From positions 1 through 9,586 of the forward strand of contig CAJOQC010000168.1 in assembly GCA_905236785.1 (NCBI GenBank): a stretch of DNA of 9,586 bases. Reading direction: 5' to 3'. The position numbers were made by a program, and so were the translations under genes. This document shows positions 5,453-9,586 of this stretch, piece after piece (the stretch's first letter is position 1; each line of letters starts with the position of its first letter). The notes under the pieces are model-generated. The model was not told the origin of the DNA and made no database searches. It saw only the letters and a program-made list of their open reading frames with translations. The stretch is from an uncultured Selenomonadaceae bacterium. GTDB taxonomy: Bacteria > Bacillota > Negativicutes > Selenomonadales > Selenomonadaceae.

Positions 5453-7071
5453 AGACGCAGGACATCGGCGTAAACGACTTAAACTGGATAATCGAATACA
5501 AGCCGGAACGTTGCACCATGTGCGGCAGTTGCGTGGCAAGTTGCTCCTTCGGCGCGATAAAAGCCGCCGTACGTCGCCAAGACATCACCGTCTCCGAAGA
5601 AAATACGCCCGCGCCGGTACATAAACATTCGGCGCGACCCGTTATAAAGCAAGTGGCAAGCCTTACGAATTTTTGCCGCGGCTGCGGCATTTGTCAAAAA
5701 GTTTGCCCCAATAACGCCATTATGCCGCGCAGAAATCCCGATGCAAGACGGACGCTTCTTTCGCGGGATTCCGGCCCAATTAAGCGGGGCGGCCGCACCA
5801 ATCTAAACGCCGAACGAACCCTCGATAAAATTGTTGTGGGGCGCATATCGCAAATGACCGACCCTTCTCTTGACGCGGCGCGGCACACCTTTGACATTCG
5901 CGCTCCCTTTGGGCGAGTGCTTGGAACTAAGGAACTCCCCTTTGCAGTCGAAAACGGGAAACTGACCGTCAAAGGAAAAAAACCGCCGGTACGGTGGATA
6001 TATCCGCTTATATTTTCCGATATGTCCATCGGCGCGCTTTCCACCCGCGCTTGGGAGGCCGTCGCCATGGCCGTCGGCTGCTTAAACGAGAAGTATGACA
6101 TACCCGTTCGCATGAGCAGCGGCGAAGGCGGTATGCCGGCCAAACTTTTAACAAGCGAGTATCTTAAATATTTCATTATTCAGATAGCATCGGGGCATTT
6201 TGGCTGGAACAGAATAATTCAGGCCATGCCTTACATGAAAACCGATCCTGCGGGCATACTGATAAAAATCGGTCAAGGGGCAAAGCCCGGCGACGGCGGC
6301 TTGTTGCAAAAGGAAAAAGTGGCGGAACATATCGGCGCAATTCGCGGCGTGCCTCGGGCGACTCTTGCGTCGCCGCCCAATCATCAAGGGCTTTACTCCA
6401 TTGAAGAAAGCGTGCAGAAAATGCACCTTTCGATGAACGCCGCCTTTGGCTTTCGCGTTCCCGTGGCGATAAAATGCGCCGCCTCCTCTACCTCAGTTTC
6501 GGTGTATAACAATCTTCTGCGCGACCCATACAAAATTTGCGGCGGATTTTTCATTGACGGCATACAGGGAGGCACGGGGGCGGCCAACGAAATTTCCCTT
6601 GACCACACGGGGCATCCCGTGGTGTCCAAAATTCGCGACTGCTATCTTGCGGCGGCCAAACAAGGCTTAACGGGACAAATACCCCTTTACGGCGGCGGCG
6701 GCATCGGCATGACCGGCAATGCGGCGGCGGATGCTTTTAAGATGATTTGCCTTGGGGCAAACGGCGTGTTCGTGGGCAAAATCCTCATTCAACTTTTAGG
6801 TTGCGTGGGCAACGAACAAGGGCGATGCAACGCCTGCAACACCGGCAAATGCCCCATGGGTATCTGCACGCAGAACCCGCGCCTTGTGAAGCGTCTTGAC
6901 GTAGACAAAGGAGCGCAAAAAATCGTGGATTATGTCCTTGCTTTCGACGCGGAACTAAAAAAACTCATGGCACCCATAGGCAACAGCTCTTTGCCCGTCG
7001 GAAGAAGCGACGCTCTTGTGTCAACCGACGCGAACATTGCAAATAAGCTCGGTATAGGATACGTTTGTTAG
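5440..7071 (+). CDS. gltB: Glutamate synthase FMN subunit with N-terminal ferredoxin domain (GltB2-like)
   Basis: The product has 543 residues. ATG 5440 follows GGAGGTGA (5428-5435) and overlaps the end of the amidotransferase gene. An N-terminal 2[4Fe-4S] ferredoxin-like region has C25-x2-C28-x2-C31-x3-C35 and C79-x2-C82-x2-C85-x3-C89, separated by a 43-residue insert. The rest is the central TIM-barrel FMN domain of glutamate synthase, with 'SGEGG', 'GQGAKPGDGG', 'SPPNHQGLYSIE', 'DGIQGGTGAA' and 'GGGGIGMTG'. It aminates 2-oxoglutarate with the ammonia delivered by the partner subunit. The [3Fe-4S] cysteine region spans C455-C476, with C463, C466 and C471 between; its first spacing is longer than in canonical GltB, where three cysteines are spaced C-x5-C-x4-C. 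The amidotransferase and GXGXG domains are absent and encoded by the flanking genes. Confidence 0.92.
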   Translation: MEAVKTQDIGVNDLNWIIEYKPERCTMCGSCVASCSFGAIKAAVRRQDITVSEENTPAPVHKHSARPVIKQVASLTNFCRGCGICQKVCPNNAIMPRRNPDARRTLLSRDSGPIKRGGRTNLNAERTLDKIVVGRISQMTDPSLDAARHTFDIRAPFGRVLGTKELPFAVENGKLTVKGKKPPVRWIYPLIFSDMSIGALSTRAWEAVAMAVGCLNEKYDIPVRMSSGEGGMPAKLLTSEYLKYFIIQIASGHFGWNRIIQAMPYMKTDPAGILIKIGQGAKPGDGGLLQKEKVAEHIGAIRGVPRATLASPPNHQGLYSIEESVQKMHLSMNAAFGFRVPVAIKCAASSTSVSVYNNLLRDPYKICGGFFIDGIQGGTGAANEISLDHTGHPVVSKIRDCYLAAAKQGLTGQIPLYGGGGIGMTGNAAADAFKMICLGANGVFVGKILIQLLGCVGNEQGRCNACNTGKCPMGICTQNPRLVKRLDVDKGAQKIVDYVLAFDAELKKLMAPIGNSSLPVGRSDALVSTDANIANKLGIGYVC

Positions 7072-7082
7072 GAGGTAGGCGC

Positions 7083-9422
7083 GTGTTAAAGATAGATACA
7101 ATGACAGGGCATGAGCGTATGTCTACGCAAGATTTGTTGCTCAGGCTGTCGGCGGCGGTGCAAGAGGGCGAGACGGAATTTGAAATTGCCGCCTCCGGCC
7201 AACATGACATAGGCGGCCCACTGTGGCATCCCCATGGCGAAACATTGCGCTTTCACGTCACCAACGCAGGTCAAAGATTGGGTTCTATGTGTCTGCCAAA
7301 CACGGAAATCGTGGCCGACGGTTCGGTTGCGGCGGATGTCGGCTGGCTGAACGCCGGAGGCATCATCACCGTAAAAGGCGATGCAGGGGACACGGCGGGG
7401 CATTGCGCCTCCGGCGGCAAAATTTTTATCGGCGGCAGGGCAGGCACTCGTACCGGCTCGCTGATGAAACATGACCCGTTGTATGAAAACCCCGAGTTGT
7501 GGGTGCTAAAGAACGTTGGCTCTTTTTCCTTCGAGTTTATGGGCGGCGGCTACGGTATTGTTTGCGGCGTTGATGCGGAGGAACGTTCTTCGGTGCTTGG
7601 CGAACGGCCATGCGTCGGCATGGTGGGCGGCGTTGTGTATGTGCGCGGCCTGTTGCCGGAGCTTCCGCAAAACATCGGAGCATTTTCTCTTGACGAAGCG
7701 GATGCGGAATTTATCCGGGGCGGCTTGCCGCAGTTTTTGGCGAAAATCGGCCGCGAGGAACTTTTTGACCGCTTGACGGCGTGGAACGAATGGAAGAAAC
7801 TTCGCCCCCTTGCCGCCGACGAACAAAAAAGCGCGGTGAAATTTTCCATGAAGGATTTTCGCCTGCGGGAATGGGTGAAGGGCGGCATTTTCTCGGACGT
7901 TGCCAACGACGATTTTGCCGTGAACAACACGGTGACGACGGGGCTGTACCGTTTGCGCGTCCCAAGCTGGGACAACGCCCGCTTTGCCGCGCCCTGCGAA
8001 TATAACTGCCCCGTGGGCATACCCACGCAAAAACGTTTTGCCCTTCTGCGGGCAGGGAAAACCGACGACGCGCTAAAACTTGTTCTAAACTATACGCCGT
8101 TTCCCGGCTCGGTGTGCGGCACTCTTTGCCCCAATCCGTGCATGGAGAAATGTTCGCGGGGTCGGGTGGATTCCCCGGTGCAAATAGGCGCGTTGGGGCT
8201 TTCGTCGGCGCATCTTGCTTCCCCTGCCAAAAAAGCCGCCACAGGCAAAAAAATTGCCGTAGTAGGCGGCGGCGTGGCCGGCCTTTCGGCGGCGTGGCAA
8301 CTTGCCTTAGCCGGGCATGAAGTGACGGTTTATGACGAAGCGGAACATATCGGCGGCAAAATGGAACAGGTAATCCCTCGCGGGCGTTTGGCGCATGAAC
8401 TGTTGGAGGAAGAATTAAAACGCATTGAGAATTTGGGCGTAAAATTTGAGACATCCTGCCATGTTGACAAGGATAAATTTGCCGCTCTTCGCGGGAACAA
8501 CGACGCGGTAATTGTTGCCACCGGCGGCCATAAACCCCGTTATTTCCCATGGGAAGGAACGGAATATCTCACCATGGGCATAGATTATCTAAAGAAGTTA
8601 AATCGCGGCGAAAAACCTGCCACGGGGAAAAACGTGGTGGTTATAGGTTGCGGCAACTCCGGCATGGACACCTGCCGCGGCGTGTACGAAATGGGCGCAC
8701 AGAGCGTTGTGGCCGTTGATGTGCAAAAGCCCGCCGCCTTCGCCCATGAAATAGCCCACATTGAGAAATTGGGCGGCAAACTCGTCTGGCCCTTCGTCAC
8801 GAAGAAAATAACCCCCGAAGGCGTGTACGCCGATGATGGCAGGTTTATAAAAGCCGATCAGGTGATTGTGTCAATCGGCGAAGCTCCCATATTGGATTAT
8901 CTGCCGGAGAATGCGGACATCAAAAAATTCCGTGAGTGGCTTGTCCCGAATAGGGATAAATCAATCCTCCCCGGAGTATTTGCCGCCGGTGACACCATAA
9001 AGCCGGGGCGGTTGACCGACGCTATCGGCGACGGCAAACGAGCGGCGTATTTTGCCCATCGTTTTGTCATGGGCGAAGATTTTGCGCCGTATCCGCAAAA
9101 GGAAGCAGTCCCCGCCGAAAATTTATCCTTGGGTTATTTTGAAAAATGCCATGGCGAGTGTTTGGGCGATGCCCTGTCGGACAAAGATCGGTGTGTAAGT
9201 TGCGGCACTTGCCGCGATTGCAAGATGTGCCTTGAGTCCTGCCCGGAAAAGGCCATTTCGCGACACGAAAAGGCCGACGGCTCATGGGAATACGTATCAA
9301 ACCCCGATAAGTGCATAGGCTGCGGCATTTGCGCCGGCGTATGCCCCTGCGGCGTATGGAAGATAGCCGACAACCCCGAACCCATAAAAATGTATGGCGC
9401 AGGCGGCAAAATCGGCGCATAA
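7083..9422 (+). CDS. gltD: Fusion of glutamate synthase GXGXG domain, GltD NADPH oxidoreductase and C-terminal ferredoxin
   Basis: The product has 779 residues from GTG 7083, with GGAGG 7 nt upstream; the TTG at 7065 overlaps the previous gene and that site. Residues about 60-210 form the Gly-rich right-handed beta-helix (GXGXG) normally found at the C terminus of GltB. A linker of about 90 residues leads to a GltD-type module. It starts with an Fe-S entry domain containing C305, C309, C345, C349, C353 and C357. FAD binding follows with 'GGGVAGLSA' near residue 394, NAD(P)H binding with 'GCGNSGMD' near 522, and the FAD-closing 'GVFAAGD'. The C terminus has two ferredoxin sites, beginning at C704 (six cysteines) and C744 (C-x2-C-x2-C-x3-CP). 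It would carry reducing power to the FMN subunit encoded 11 nt upstream. It is the last gene before the terminator. Confidence 0.9.
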   Translation: MLKIDTMTGHERMSTQDLLLRLSAAVQEGETEFEIAASGQHDIGGPLWHPHGETLRFHVTNAGQRLGSMCLPNTEIVADGSVAADVGWLNAGGIITVKGDAGDTAGHCASGGKIFIGGRAGTRTGSLMKHDPLYENPELWVLKNVGSFSFEFMGGGYGIVCGVDAEERSSVLGERPCVGMVGGVVYVRGLLPELPQNIGAFSLDEADAEFIRGGLPQFLAKIGREELFDRLTAWNEWKKLRPLAADEQKSAVKFSMKDFRLREWVKGGIFSDVANDDFAVNNTVTTGLYRLRVPSWDNARFAAPCEYNCPVGIPTQKRFALLRAGKTDDALKLVLNYTPFPGSVCGTLCPNPCMEKCSRGRVDSPVQIGALGLSSAHLASPAKKAATGKKIAVVGGGVAGLSAAWQLALAGHEVTVYDEAEHIGGKMEQVIPRGRLAHELLEEELKRIENLGVKFETSCHVDKDKFAALRGNNDAVIVATGGHKPRYFPWEGTEYLTMGIDYLKKLNRGEKPATGKNVVVIGCGNSGMDTCRGVYEMGAQSVVAVDVQKPAAFAHEIAHIEKLGGKLVWPFVTKKITPEGVYADDGRFIKADQVIVSIGEAPILDYLPENADIKKFREWLVPNRDKSILPGVFAAGDTIKPGRLTDAIGDGKRAAYFAHRFVMGEDFAPYPQKEAVPAENLSLGYFEKCHGECLGDALSDKDRCVSCGTCRDCKMCLESCPEKAISRHEKADGSWEYVSNPDKCIGCGICAGVCPCGVWKIADNPEPIKMYGAGGKIGA

Positions 9423-9495
9423 AAAATGTCGGTGACAACATTATTTGTTTGGAGTTTTTCCGCCGACGAAATTTCATAAGCATATTTGAACAAAG

Positions 9496-9536
9496 ACGTT
9501 CTTAAAGACGGTAATAAGTCTTTAGGAACGTTTTTT
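9496..9536 (+). terminator. Intrinsic terminator of the glutamate synthase operon
   Basis: ACGTTCTTAAAGAC (9496-9509) pairs with GTCTTTAGGAACGT (9518-9531), 14 pairs with one G-U around an 8-base loop, followed by a run of six T (9531-9536). It lies 73 bp after the stop codon of the fusion gene. The bases between hold no credible gene; a 17-codon frame at 9426 has no ribosome binding site. Confidence 0.9.
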
Positions 9537-9545
9537 ATATAAGGC

Positions 9546-9586
9546 AACCTCTAAAAACTCCCTCCGTCAGCCCTGCGGGCTGCCAC
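9546..9586. repeat. Dispersed intergenic repeat, copy 2 (cut by window end)
   Basis: It matches 3132-3170 in 38 of 39 aligned bases, with a 2-base insertion, including the hairpin CAGCCC-TGC-GGGCTG (9569-9583). The single change lies in the hairpin loop, so the paired arms are conserved. It starts right after the operon terminator and continues past the window edge. Confidence 0.7.

Noticed and set aside
7711..8550. 279-codon antisense frame across the GltD fusion
   Set aside because: It is rich in Arg, Pro and Cys and opposite the conserved GltD domain; it is explained by the codon bias of the real gene.
9426..9479. Short open frame after the last gene
   Set aside because: It has only 17 codons, no ribosome binding site, and lies directly before the operon terminator.

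Overview
The window reads as one nitrogen-assimilation locus, with every gene on the + strand. The base composition is moderate, and the ribosome binding sites are strong and AGGAGG-like. ANTAR-type control, a long-form glutamine synthetase and a glutamate synthase split into archaeal-type pieces together suggest a low-to-mid-GC Firmicute. A member of the Negativicutes is my best guess; this is inference from gene style and context, not a database match.

Layout. Positions 3-1064 hold the C-terminal part of a protein that begins upstream of the window. It has beta-grasp-like repeats and a long charged tail, and may be an FtsA-like protein. The 1065-1238 gap holds a palindrome, a sigma-70-like promoter and a leader terminator. 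Positions 1239-3122 encode glutamine synthetase. The 3123-3359 gap holds one copy of a dispersed repeat, a GGA tract, a second palindrome and a second promoter. From 3360 to 9422 runs a tight operon: an ANTAR response regulator (NitR-like), a small ASCH/PUA-like protein, and glutamate synthase (GOGAT) as three polypeptides. These are a glutamine amidotransferase subunit, a ferredoxin-FMN synthase subunit, and a GXGXG-GltD-ferredoxin fusion. An intrinsic terminator at 9496-9536 closes the operon, and a second copy of the repeat starts just after it and runs off the window.

How the genes work together. Glutamine synthetase makes glutamine from glutamate and ammonia. The split GOGAT uses glutamine and 2-oxoglutarate to return two glutamates. 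The ANTAR regulator is probably the local RNA-binding antiterminator. The glnA leader contains a small hairpin with an A-x-x-G hexaloop whose 3' arm is also the start of a strong intrinsic terminator, the arrangement expected of an ANTAR target. In addition, near-identical palindromes (CATGTAT-N6-ATACATG, containing GTA-N8-TAC as in CRP/FNR-family and NtcA-type sites) sit upstream of both predicted promoters. Their centres are the same distance from the -35 box in each. The most interesting reading is a two-layer circuit: a DNA-binding activator acting on both transcription units, plus antitermination of glnA by the regulator encoded in the second unit.

No rRNA, tRNA, CRISPR array, insertion sequence or phage gene was seen.
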